Positions 53,379 to 61,988 of a stretch of DNA of 64,000 nt are shown here, piece by piece. Both the position numbers and the translations under genes were made by a program. Source of the DNA: Phycisphaerales bacterium. Lineage in GTDB: Bacteria > Planctomycetota > Phycisphaerae > Tepidisphaerales > Tepidisphaeraceae. Below the pieces are notes generated by a model. The model was not told where the DNA came from. It saw only the letters and a list, made by a program, of their open reading frames with translations, and did not search any database. The stretch spans positions 124,001-188,000 of the forward strand of contig JADLCB010000021.1 in NCBI GenBank assembly GCA_020847375.1, in the 5' to 3' direction. Numbering within the stretch: position 1 is the stretch's first letter; every line of letters begins with the position of its first letter.

Positions 53379-54605
53379 ATGCCTCTGGCTATCACATCCA
53401 CCCCACGTGTCAGTTTTCTGATCTCCACCTACAACCGCAAGACGGTTCTGCTGGACATGCTCGCGCGCATTGCCCAGTGCGGCCTGGCTGACAGCGACTA
53501 CGAAATTATCGTGGTGGATAACGCCAGCCCCGACGGCACGGCCGATGCAATCGCTGCCAAGTTCCCGCAGGCTCAGCTCATTCGCCTTGATCGCAACCTC
53601 GGCCCGACCACAAAAAACATCGCCCTGTCCCGCGCTCAAGGTCGCTATGTCGTCTTTCTGGATGATGACTCGTACCCCCTGCCCGGAAGCATCCAGCGCA
53701 TGATTGAACATTTCGAGGCCGACCCCAAACTCGGTGCTGCCGTCTTCACCGTCACATTGCCCGATGGTTCGCAGGAAAGCAGCGCCTACCCAAACGTTTT
53801 CATCGGTTGCGGCACGGGGTTTCGCCGCTGCGCCGTCGAAGCTGCTGGTGGCCTGCCGGAAGATTTTCTCATGCAGGCTGAAGAATACGTTTTATCGCTG
53901 CGCCTTCTCGATGCCCGTTGGAAGGTTGAACATTTTTCCGATCTGCATGTGCGCCACCTGAAAACACCCGGCGCCCGCCGGCCAGGAAGGGTCACACGTC
54001 TCGATGTGCGCAATAACCTGACGCTGGCCCTGCAGATGCTTCCGCCCCAATGGGCACTGACCATGGCGGTCGACTGGACAACCCGTTATCGCCTGATCGC
54101 CCGCAGCAAAGGCCACCGCCTGCACTTTGTCCTGGGCATGATTCAGGGTATTTGGCGCGGACTCAAACTCTGGAAACGCCGTCCCATCGACGACTGGACA
54201 TTCCAAGCCTTCAGCCATTTCGATGAAATTGAGCTTCGCCTGGCCAGCGCCGCAGCCCAGCATAATCTACAGCGCGTGGTGTTCATCGATTATGGCAAGA
54301 ATATCTACGCCTACTGGCGTGCCGCCCAAAAGCTCGGATTGACCGTTGTTGCGATTGCGGACCGCAATCTGGCTGGCCCGTTACGTTTTTACCGGGGCAT
54401 CCCCATCCTGACCGACCAGCAGGCCCGGCAGCAGCATTATGATGCTGCTATTCTGGCCAATTTTTCCCCCGCCCATGCTAGAACGCGCGTGGAAAGCTGG
54501 TCTCCCATGGATATCCGCCCTGCGATTGATCTGCAAAGCGAGCAGTACACCCCCGCGCAGGCGCAAAACAACCCTGCCCCAGCCATCCACGCCGCCTGGG
54601 GATGA
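53379..54605 (+). CDS. glycosyltransferase family 2 with added C-terminal Rossmann-like domain
   Basis: 408 residues. GT-A core (about 10-215): VSFLISTYNRKTVLLDML, IIVVDNASPDGT, RNLGPTTKNIALSRAQG, DXD-type VVFLDDDSYP, and the acceptor-side AEEYVLSLRLLDAR. The C-terminal ~125 residues form a second fold: QRVVFIDYGKNIYAYWRAAQ, LGLTVVAIADRN, RGIPILTDQQARQQHYDAAI, like the PglD-N or CoA-binding Rossmann type. A GGAGG-type Shine-Dalgarno precedes the ATG. It is not in the main EPS cluster. Confidence 0.75.
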   Translation: MPLAITSTPRVSFLISTYNRKTVLLDMLARIAQCGLADSDYEIIVVDNASPDGTADAIAAKFPQAQLIRLDRNLGPTTKNIALSRAQGRYVVFLDDDSYPLPGSIQRMIEHFEADPKLGAAVFTVTLPDGSQESSAYPNVFIGCGTGFRRCAVEAAGGLPEDFLMQAEEYVLSLRLLDARWKVEHFSDLHVRHLKTPGARRPGRVTRLDVRNNLTLALQMLPPQWALTMAVDWTTRYRLIARSKGHRLHFVLGMIQGIWRGLKLWKRRPIDDWTFQAFSHFDEIELRLASAAAQHNLQRVVFIDYGKNIYAYWRAAQKLGLTVVAIADRNLAGPLRFYRGIPILTDQQARQQHYDAAILANFSPAHARTRVESWSPMDIRPAIDLQSEQYTPAQAQNNPAPAIHAAWG

Positions 54606-54692
54606 CCAGCAAGCCGCCGACAGGTGCCACCGCCGGCGCATATCCAGTTAAAACGATGGCGCCCTGCGCAGATAAATTGAGCAATTCATCGC

Positions 54693-55037
54693 TTAGCGAC
54701 GCTGGCCCGGCTGATTGGGAATTTCGCCGAACTGCTGCTCGTAGCGCTTGATGAGCTGCTGCAGCGAGTGCATCAGCCGTTTGGCGCTGGTGTAGGTCAT
54801 CACAACCCGATCCGTCACCTTGAACAGCAACTGCTGCTGGCCACTGGGCTGCTGGCTGGGGTTGGGCATGTTAAAACCAACATCCAGAATCACTTCCTCC
54901 GCCGTCGTATGAATGCGATAGGCGTTGGAATAGATCGTGCGCATCTCGCGCTCATCCAGCAGCACCTGCACACCATCGCCAGCCTGAATCGCTTGTCCCT
55001 GCGGCGTATTACCATTACCTTGATTTGCTTCTGCCAT
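54693..55037 (-). CDS. DUF3467 family protein
   Basis: 114 residues. YSNAYRIHTTAEEVILDVGF and the closing RLMHSLQQLIKRYEQQFGEI match the small DUF3467 family found widely in planctomycetes and some other bacteria. Function is unknown; short cytoplasmic beta-rich protein. An AAGGA Shine-Dalgarno lies before the ATG. N- and C-termini are Gln/Asn/Gly-rich. Confidence 0.85.
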   Translation of the reverse strand: MAEANQGNGNTPQGQAIQAGDGVQVLLDEREMRTIYSNAYRIHTTAEEVILDVGFNMPNPSQQPSGQQQLLFKVTDRVVMTYTSAKRLMHSLQQLIKRYEQQFGEIPNQPGQRR

Positions 55038-55108
55038 AATGTAAATCCTTTCCAGATTGAATGAAGCCCCTTATTCTGGCGATTCCTCCCCAAAAGTAAA
55101 CGAACGGG

Positions 55109-56014
55109 CTAAAACGACATCGCCTTTTTCAGCTCCTCGCGACGTTGATCGATCTGCTGGCGCGTCGTGGCCTGCAGACCGCCCAGGGAAAAGTCCGCAA
55201 TGGCGTAACTGGCCGTCACCGTACCAAACGCCAGCGCCCGCCGGAGATTCTCCGGATCAACGCTCCCACCCTGACAAGCCAGATACCCCATCATCCCGCC
55301 GGCAAAACTGTCACCGGCGCCGGTGGGATCGATCACTTTGTCCGCTGGATAGGCGGGCAGCACAAATGTGCCCGCCGCCGAACTCATCAGGCAACCATGC
55401 TCCCCTTTTTTAATCACCACAAACTTCGGCCCCATCGTCAGCACATCACGCGCTGCTTCCACCAGATTCTTTTTGCCGGTCAAAAGGCGCGCCTCACCGT
55501 CATTGAGAACCAATCCATGAATAATTTTCAACAATTCAACCAGCGCCTGCCGCTCGTTGTTGATCCAGAGATTCATGGTATCCGCCACCAGCAACCGCGC
55601 ATTCTTGAAATTACCCGCCATTTGTCGTTGCAACGCCGGATGCGTATTGGCCAGAAAGACAAAGCTGGAATCATGGAATTTTTCGGGAACGCGCGGCGCC
55701 GCCTCCGCCAGCACATTCAGATCCACCTGCTTTGTCTCCGCTTCGTTCATGTCCTTGAGATACGACCCATGCCAGCGGAACGTCTTGCTGCCGGCGCGTA
55801 CTTCCAGGCCGCTGGCATCCACGTCGCGACCTGCAAAGACGCTCTTGAGCTGCTCAGGCGCATCAGCCCCCACCGCGCCCACCAGCCGTACCGGCGTAAA
55901 AAACGACGCTGCGTACGAAAAATAGATGGCTGAACCACCCAAAATGTTTTCCCGTCGCCCGTACGGCGTTTCGACGGTATCAATACCAATGGAACCAGTA
56001 ACGACCAGTGACAC
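55109..56014 (-). CDS. PfkB-family sugar/nucleoside kinase
   Basis: 301 residues from GTG 56014, chosen because AGGAG lies five bases before it; the frame could extend 21 more codons without a ribosome site. PfkB signatures: GGSAIYFSYAASFFTPVRLV (substrate loop), LNDGEARLLTG, and DPTGAGDSFAGGMMGYLACQ with the catalytic Asp. It phosphorylates a sugar or nucleoside with ATP. Genes of this type in planctomycetes often occur as single copies near DUF3467; substrate unknown. Confidence 0.88.
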   Translation of the reverse strand: MSLVVTGSIGIDTVETPYGRRENILGGSAIYFSYAASFFTPVRLVGAVGADAPEQLKSVFAGRDVDASGLEVRAGSKTFRWHGSYLKDMNEAETKQVDLNVLAEAAPRVPEKFHDSSFVFLANTHPALQRQMAGNFKNARLLVADTMNLWINNERQALVELLKIIHGLVLNDGEARLLTGKKNLVEAARDVLTMGPKFVVIKKGEHGCLMSSAAGTFVLPAYPADKVIDPTGAGDSFAGGMMGYLACQGGSVDPENLRRALAFGTVTASYAIADFSLGGLQATTRQQIDQRREELKKAMSF

Positions 56015-56086
56015 GTTGACTCCTGTAAAACAACAATTAAATAGCGGTTTATAATTGAAGCTGGCGACCGCTGCCAACGTCAGGCG

Positions 56087-56455
56087 CTAACGCCCCGATG
56101 GCAACTGCCTGATTTTAACGCGCGTGTTGGTGACGACATACAACCGGCACGGCGTCAGACGCTTGTAGCGCGTAAACAACCGATCCAGCGCATCATCCTG
56201 CTCCACCTCCGCCCCATCCACCGCCAGTTGCACAATCGACCGGCCAAAACGCCAGTCCTGCTGATAGGGTTGTTCCGACAGGGCCGGATCAACCGTAATC
56301 ACATCCAGTTGTTTACGCTGCGCTTCGCGCAAAACCTGATCCACCGGCGCATCATCCGCCAAGCCGATCTCCTGCAGCGTAACCGTCTGATCTTCGCGGC
56401 GGCGCAGATTCTCTCCCACCGCTGCCGTCAATTGTCCATGCAGCAACCATCGCAT
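56087..56455 (-). CDS. PIN-like protein, DUF5615-type
   Basis: 122 residues. MRWLLHGQLTAAVGENLRRR, QLDVITVDPAL and FGRSIVQLAVDG follow the layout of DUF5615/PIN-like proteins, with acidic residues at strand ends. The core GRLYVV-type end reads CRLYVVTNTRVKIRQLP. Such proteins are sometimes toxin-like RNases, but no antitoxin gene is next to it, so the role is open. Confidence 0.5.
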   Translation of the reverse strand: MRWLLHGQLTAAVGENLRRREDQTVTLQEIGLADDAPVDQVLREAQRKQLDVITVDPALSEQPYQQDWRFGRSIVQLAVDGAEVEQDDALDRLFTRYKRLTPCRLYVVTNTRVKIRQLPSGR

Positions 56456-56566
56456 CGGTCAGATGTTAACGAGGTGAAACCCAACCGGCAAATCAACATC
56501 GATTCCCATCATTCCCCCAGCCTGCTGCGCGACGGATCCGGCAACAAGTCGCAGACTGACAGCAAA

Positions 56567-57289
56567 TTAAATCCGCTCAACATGTTCGCCGGCAACAGCA
56601 CCTGTTGTCGCCGCTTCTGCGCTACTGTCACTACGATTACTGCTGCTGCGCCGGCTGCGGATATATTCCACCACCATCGGCAGGATCGAAATGACGACAA
56701 TCGCCACGATAACAACTTCAAAATTCTTCTGAACAAATTCCATCCCGCCAAACAACCAGCCCGCCCCCACACACAGCGTCACCCAGGCAACCGCCCCGAC
56801 AATGTTATAGACCCAGAAATAAAAGAAATTCATCCGGCCGATCCCCGCCACAAACGGGGCAAACGTGCGCACAATGGGCACAAAACGTGCCAGGATAATG
56901 GTTTTGCCACCATATTTTTCATAAAACTCCTGCGCCCGCTGCAGGTGTTTCTTGTTCAGCAATTTCGAGTCTTCCCGATTAAAAACAGCCGGGCCGAGTT
57001 TGTGACCAATCCAGTAGTTGCACGCATCACCCAGGATCGCCGCCACCAGCATCAGCACAAAAACCATCGGCAGGCTCAGTCCCACCCCGCGCGCCGCCAG
57101 CGCCCCAGCGGCAAACAGCAACGAATCTCCCGGCAGAAAAGGTGTGATCACCAGACCGGTTTCGCAAAAAACTATGGCGAACAATACGATGTAAAGATTG
57201 CCCGTCCCGATATAATCAATCATCGCCTGCCACTTGGCATCGTCGCCCAGATGGCGGAGCAAATCATACAATTTATGGAAAAATTCCAT
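56567..57289 (-). CDS. DedA-family membrane protein
   Basis: 240 residues from ATG 57289; GGAG precedes it. The longer frame to 57478 would overlap the divergent ferredoxin, so is rejected. VFCETGLVITPFLPGDSLLF and the RFVPIVRTFAPFVAGIGRMN motif are the DedA/SNARE-associated hallmarks. DedA proteins act as lipid scramblases/undecaprenyl-phosphate recycling factors in the inner membrane. The last ~30 residues are a Ser/Arg/Ala-rich tail. Confidence 0.92.
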   Translation of the reverse strand: MEFFHKLYDLLRHLGDDAKWQAMIDYIGTGNLYIVLFAIVFCETGLVITPFLPGDSLLFAAGALAARGVGLSLPMVFVLMLVAAILGDACNYWIGHKLGPAVFNREDSKLLNKKHLQRAQEFYEKYGGKTIILARFVPIVRTFAPFVAGIGRMNFFYFWVYNIVGAVAWVTLCVGAGWLFGGMEFVQKNFEVVIVAIVVISILPMVVEYIRSRRSSSNRSDSSAEAATTGAVAGEHVERI

Positions 57290-57404
57290 TGCGTCTCCAA
57301 TAAAACCCCCCGTTGCGGCTAAAGGAAAAAACTTCAAGCCACCCAGAAGCATATCGGGAAAATTCGTTACTTGCACCAGCCCGATGTGATTCGCGCGCAA
57401 AATC

Positions 57405-57659
57405 ATGACCTCCACTTCCACAATTTCCCGCGTCTGGATCGCTCCCGGGTGCATCGTCTGCAATTTGTGTGAAGACACTTGCCCGCAAGTATTTGATGTT
57501 CAAGCCGAAACGTGCGTGATTCGGCCGTCGGCACAGCGTTATTATCTGGATCATTATGACGCGATTATCCAAGCCGCCGCGGAGTGTCCCGTCGAAGTCA
57601 TCCGCATTGCCGGCGTCAACGAACCACCTGATGAAGCGGGCGGCGAAACCGGCCGCTGA
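57405..57659 (+). CDS. small ferredoxin, [4Fe-4S] type
   Basis: 84 residues. WIAPGCIVCNLCEDTCPQVF has CxxCxxCxxxCP and the end AAAECPVEVIRI has the closing Cys, enough for one 4Fe-4S (or 3Fe-4S) cluster. An extra Cys (about 37) is present. It carries electrons between soluble redox enzymes. It lies in the 116-base gap before DedA, on the opposite strand. Confidence 0.9.
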   Translation: MTSTSTISRVWIAPGCIVCNLCEDTCPQVFDVQAETCVIRPSAQRYYLDHYDAIIQAAAECPVEVIRIAGVNEPPDEAGGETGR

Positions 57660-57849
57660 GAGTCCGAATAAATTGTTTCTCTTGCCAGATCGCCGCTGGT
57701 AGCCGATAAAGCGCCAACGTTTCTATGGCCGTCCATTGGAAACGCATCGTCGATTAAAGGCCGCCGCAACCATCATCAAGGAGCAACCGGCTTAACCAGC
57801 TTGTCTCACCACGACCCAACGACAACACCCACCGATTACGCCAGAAAAC

Positions 57850-59448
57850 ATGCGACCACGCCCCAACATTTACATCCCCGGCGTCACTGCACCAACTTAT
57901 GTGCAGAAACTGGCTGAACAAGTTCCGCTGGCCCTGGCGATGATCGGGGTTGTCGTCGTGCTGCTGGCAACACTTTTCCCGTTTGATTTCTATAGTTACC
58001 GCGTCAACGACTTTTCCTGGGATTTGTCCCGCCACCTCTGGGGGGACAGGATTTACGACTTTGTCACCAACGTGGTTCTGTTCCTGCCGCTGGGCCTTGG
58101 CATCGCCGCCCGGGTCATGCACGGACAGTTCGGTCGCCGCCTCTGGTCGGTTATTGCCGCCGTGCTCTCCGGGCTGCTCCTTTCGACGATCGTGGAAAAT
58201 GCGCAGTGCTTCCTGCCGCGGCGCGATCCGTCGCTGGTGGACATTATTTCCAACGCCACCGGCGCCTTGATCGGCGGTCTGCTCATCTGGGGCTGGGGCG
58301 AGAGAATCACACGCCGCCTCCCGCTCTGGCTGAGCGATGAGATGGAACGTCCGGCCGCAGCTAAATTCGGCGCTGCCCTGATTTTTTGGCTGGCCTGGCC
58401 AATTGCGCTCGCCATTTATTTCGCTGGATCGCTTTCGTTCAATAATTGGAACCCCACCGCCCAACTGCTGGTTGGCAATGAACCCCAGGGCAATCGTCAG
58501 TGGATGGGCAGGGTGGCTGAACTTCGCATCGTTTCACGCGCCCTCGATCAGCAGCAGATCGAAGCGCTTTTTTCCGGTCAGCCGATTTCAACCATCGCCG
58601 GGGATGATCTGTTGGCTTCGTACACCATTGCCGGCGAACATGATTATCCCGATGAAACCGGCCACCAGCCCGAATTGAAATGGTTTGACGCGGTAACACT
58701 TGATGATACCGGCCAGCCCGTTTTCACCTACGGTCGCTGGTTGATGACCAGCACCGCCCCGTTGGAATTGTCGCGGAGGCTGCGCGACAGCGACGCCTTC
58801 ACCCTCATCACCACCGCCGCCACGGATGACCCTTTTCAAGGCAATGACGCCCGCATCGTCAGCCTCTCGCGCACCAGCCTGTCGCGCAACCTTACGCTTG
58901 CGCAAAACGAAACCGATCTGGTCATACGCATCCGCAACGGAATTACCGGCAACAACGGCGACCAACCGCAATTTCTCATCCCCGATGTTTTTTCCGACAC
59001 CGACATGCACCGCATCGTTGTCAGTTATCAGCATGGTGTCATTCGCGCCTGGGTCGATCGCTCCGACCTGGCCAACCAGATTCGCCTGACCCCAGCCGCC
59101 GCCCTGATCTGGCGCAGCTTTCCGCGTCCGGCTTGGGCATTGCGCCTCGGCAGTATCCCGATCCTCATTCATGCCTGGCTGCTTTATCTGATTATTTTCA
59201 TCCCCACCGCCATACTCATCGCCGTGCTGAGCACGCTGGTTCGCCACCGCTATCGGCCGTGGTTATTCATCAGCGGCATTATCGCCCCGCCCATTATTCT
59301 GCAATGCCTCTTCGCCTGGCCGTACGCGCTGCCTTTTAATCTGGCCGACACCGCCGGAACACTCGTCATCAGTCTGGGTGTCGGTGTTATCACGTTGCTT
59401 CGCCTCAAAGCCTGGCGACGCATTGTGGTATCAACCCCCAACGGCTGA
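57850..59448 (+). CDS. VanZ-LamG fusion membrane protein
   Basis: 532 residues. The N-terminal VanZ-like domain (about 25-155, four TM helices) has LFPFDFYSY, DRIYDFVTNVVLFLPLG and VENAQCFLPRRDPSLVDIIS then NATGALIGG. One more TM helix (about 175-193) leads to a LamG/concanavalin-type beta-sandwich (about 200-430, QWMGRVAELRIVSRALDQQQ). Two to three further TM helices follow to the end. VanZ relates to teicoplanin resistance and LamG binds carbohydrate or surface ligands. This pairing suggests a cell-surface sugar sensor or wall-related role. Confidence 0.75.
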   Translation: MRPRPNIYIPGVTAPTYVQKLAEQVPLALAMIGVVVVLLATLFPFDFYSYRVNDFSWDLSRHLWGDRIYDFVTNVVLFLPLGLGIAARVMHGQFGRRLWSVIAAVLSGLLLSTIVENAQCFLPRRDPSLVDIISNATGALIGGLLIWGWGERITRRLPLWLSDEMERPAAAKFGAALIFWLAWPIALAIYFAGSLSFNNWNPTAQLLVGNEPQGNRQWMGRVAELRIVSRALDQQQIEALFSGQPISTIAGDDLLASYTIAGEHDYPDETGHQPELKWFDAVTLDDTGQPVFTYGRWLMTSTAPLELSRRLRDSDAFTLITTAATDDPFQGNDARIVSLSRTSLSRNLTLAQNETDLVIRIRNGITGNNGDQPQFLIPDVFSDTDMHRIVVSYQHGVIRAWVDRSDLANQIRLTPAAALIWRSFPRPAWALRLGSIPILIHAWLLYLIIFIPTAILIAVLSTLVRHRYRPWLFISGIIAPPIILQCLFAWPYALPFNLADTAGTLVISLGVGVITLLRLKAWRRIVVSTPNG

Positions 59449-59551
59449 TTTTTCATCCCGCCCTGCCGGCATTCAGGACCACGTGCCCGTTCCCTTATTC
59501 GATTCAGCGATTTATTACCTTGGCCACGCTTTCTGCCGATAACTCACATTG

Positions 59552-59725
59552 GTGAGCTGGACATTGGTCATCATCGGTGTTGGTCTTTGGGTCATGCTGA
59601 ACCTGATCAGCCAGGATCGCGCCCGGCGTATTAGCGAAACGCACCGCCGCATGGCGCTCCAAGCCAGACTCGCCGCCGAAGAAGTCCGAAAAAACGCGCA
59701 GGAAAAAGTCATTTCCGTCCGTTGA
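59552..59725 (+). CDS. small unannotated membrane/coiled-coil protein
   Basis: 57 codons from GTG 59552 (TTG 59549 possible), stop TGA 59723-59725. N-terminal TM helix SWTLVIIGVGLWVMLNLI, then a charged coiled coil DRARRISETHRRMALQARLA and AEEVRKNAQEKVISVR. This is a clean bitopic shape, and it is in the expected direction, 103 bases after the VanZ-LamG gene. No Shine-Dalgarno is seen, so translation is uncertain. No family recognised. Confidence 0.5.
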   Translation: MSWTLVIIGVGLWVMLNLISQDRARRISETHRRMALQARLAAEEVRKNAQEKVISVR

Positions 59726-59910
59726 AAAGCGCTTTTCCACCCCGTAATCCCGCCAACAGCGAATGTCGGAAACGACATTATTGTGCGCATTTGTCGCTTT
59801 GCCCGTCATTTATAAACTCTGAAATTGACAGACTTTCTGGCTGTTCAATATACTCTGGTTGTGGTCGTTGAATTCGGTTTGTTTGGCATCTCTTGCTTCC
59901 GAGGTACACC

Positions 59911-60912
59911 ATGGAACAGTCTGCCACGAAATCCCCGTCTCGGTCGTTCACCTGGGTCTACATTCTTACCTTGATACTGGCGCTGGCCATGCTTGGCGCC
60001 GGCGTCTGGCTGGTCATTCAAGAGCAGAACTGGATCATGCTGGCCTGCGGCGGCATATCGGTCTTCATCGTCGCGACACTCTGGCCACTGACCAGCGCCT
60101 TCCAGGCTGCCCGCCGCGAACAAGGACGCATCCTCCAGCATATCAACGAAACGCTGGATGATCGGCTGGAACAGATGGGCATCATGCTCAACCTGATCAG
60201 CGAGCAGCAGTTAATCAGTGACCGCGCCAAATCCATTGCCTTTCACGACAACGATATCAGTGCCATTCGGCGTGTCATGCAGCATCTGGCAGCCAAGGGC
60301 AACTGGGCCGCCGCGTCGGCGCTGGTCGGCAAGGTCGAGAGCGTTCTCAACTGCCCCGACGAAGCCGCGACCCTGCGTCAGGAACTGGGTCGCAGCCACA
60401 GCGGACAGGTGCAAAAAACGATTCTCGACGCCATGACCAGTATCGACCGCTGCGCTCGCGCCGAGCGCTGGGCTGAAGCGCACGAACAGGCCCGACAACT
60501 TCTTGAACAATTCCCCGACAACGATCAGGTCAAGGCCCTGCCCGGCGAAATCGACAACCGTCGTCAGCAGCACAAACAGCGCCTGATCGCTTCCTGGCAT
60601 GATGCCGTGGCGCGCAAGGATATTGATGGCAGCATCGAGATTCTCAAGCAGCTCGATCTGTACCTCACTCCGGCCGAAGCCCAGCACTTGCAGGATTCGG
60701 CCCGCAGCGTGTTCAAGGAAAAACTGCAACTCCTGCGCCTGCAATTCGCCACCGCGGTGCAGGATCATCGCTGGGCTGAAGCCGTCAGTCTCGGCGAGCA
60801 GATCACCACCGATTTCCCCAATACCCGCATCGCCCAGGAAGTCAGCGAAAAAATGGAAGCCCTCCGTCAGCGCGCCAGCCAGCCGGAAGAAGAAAAAACG
60901 TCGGCGCCATAA
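59911..60912 (+). CDS. two-TM protein with long helical/TPR-like cytoplasmic part
   Basis: 333 residues from ATG 59911, preceded by GAGG. Two adjacent TM helices at about 18-38 and 42-60 (hairpin), then ~270 residues of helices with TPR-like phasing (AAKGNWAAASALVGKVESVL, AERWAEAHEQARQLLEQFPD, LQFATAVQDHRWAEAVSLGE) ending in a Glu/Lys-rich tail. Function unknown; probably a membrane-bound scaffold. Preceded by the small coiled-coil gene in the same direction. Confidence 0.7.
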   Translation: MEQSATKSPSRSFTWVYILTLILALAMLGAGVWLVIQEQNWIMLACGGISVFIVATLWPLTSAFQAARREQGRILQHINETLDDRLEQMGIMLNLISEQQLISDRAKSIAFHDNDISAIRRVMQHLAAKGNWAAASALVGKVESVLNCPDEAATLRQELGRSHSGQVQKTILDAMTSIDRCARAERWAEAHEQARQLLEQFPDNDQVKALPGEIDNRRQQHKQRLIASWHDAVARKDIDGSIEILKQLDLYLTPAEAQHLQDSARSVFKEKLQLLRLQFATAVQDHRWAEAVSLGEQITTDFPNTRIAQEVSEKMEALRQRASQPEEEKTSAP

Positions 60913-60957
60913 GCTTATTGGCCCTGTCACCGCACCCGTAACCGATGACACCTGTTT

Positions 60958-61841
60958 TCAAGCTGGCGTTTCCAAAATCGCTCCGTTTTTTCGCAGTTGC
61001 TTTCGCAATTCGTCAACGGACAACTCCTGTGGCCGCCTGCCCTGCTGCGCACACAGCGCCGCTGCCTGCCCGGCCGCCTGGCTTGCTGGCGAAATGAAGG
61101 CAACCGCGTCATCACCGTGGCGGTCATATGTTCAACCGGTGTGATGTGATCGCTCCCCTCTTTCATCGGCAGGTCATACTGACCACTGGCCGCCGCCTCG
61201 GCGATCAGCTCATGCAGTTGCTGCTTGGTTATGGTCTTGCGCCGCGTCAGATCAACATTGACCAATTTGAAGCTCGTCGTCAGCATCTGGGCGGGTTCAA
61301 GTTGGCCAGCCAGTTCATAGTCAAACCCGCCAAACGCGCACAAATCCGCATCGCCGGAACAATCGACAAACACGCCAGCCTCAACCCGCTGCAATCCCGC
61401 TTTCGTGGCAACCACCAGCGAATTGATCCGCCGTCCCGCAGCCCCTTCCACCGCCTGCACAAACGCATTCAGCAGCACGCTCACGCCCGCCTCGGCTGCC
61501 ATCTGCTCCCAGACCACCTTGAGATATTCCGGGTGATACGTCACGCCGGTTCCCGCACCAAAAGTACTGGGACGCTCCAACTGCATCCCATAGTCATCCA
61601 GTCGTCGCTGCACTTCGTCGGCAATCCCGCCGACCACGCGCTTGGACCGCGTTCCCGGCGTGTAATATCCATAAAATGTGTCAAGGACCACCGTGCTGAT
61701 CCCACCAAGAAACGGCAATCGATCCAGCAGCAGCACCCGCATTCCCTGACGTGCCGCACTGACCGCTGCCGGTGAACCTGAAGAACCCGAACCCACCACC
61801 ACAATATCAAACTGACCAAGGCTGGGAAGACTGCCAAACAT
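60958..61841 (-). pseudogene. FAD-dependent oxidoreductase with internal deletion and frameshift
   Basis: Start ATG 61841 (a TTG at 61856 is further out). The N-terminal part is normal: FDIVVVGSGSSGSPAAVSAA, RLPFLGGISTVV, and VFVDCSGDADLCAFGG, typical of the FAD-dependent oxidoreductases of PF12831 type. Near 61096-61130 the frame switches: the original frame goes into Arg/Ser-rich nonsense. In the next frame the C-terminal end appears: DDAVAFISPASQAAGQAAAL and LRKQLRKNGAILETPA, stopping at 60958. The normal ~120-150 residues between the two parts are missing. Remnant of a once-functional gene. Confidence 0.75.
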
Positions 61842-61988
61842 CGCAAACCCTTTCAAAGAACCTGATATTTCCTGCTGATTAAACCACGGTTATCTGCCTG
61901 CTCAGCGCCAGCATCACGCCCGGCCAGGGTCACGCCTCACCGTACAATTGCGTTCTGCTGCCATCGACCCGATAATCACGCTTCTTGC

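Noticed and set aside
56228..57322. 364-codon plus-strand frame across the PIN-like and DedA genes
   Set aside because: His/Arg/Gln-rich, overlaps two supported genes, no domain.
60927..61856. Reading the FAD oxidoreductase as one intact 309-residue gene
   Set aside because: The last ~70 residues in that frame are Arg/Ser/Cys-rich and unlike the family, while the adjacent frame has a normal family C-terminus.
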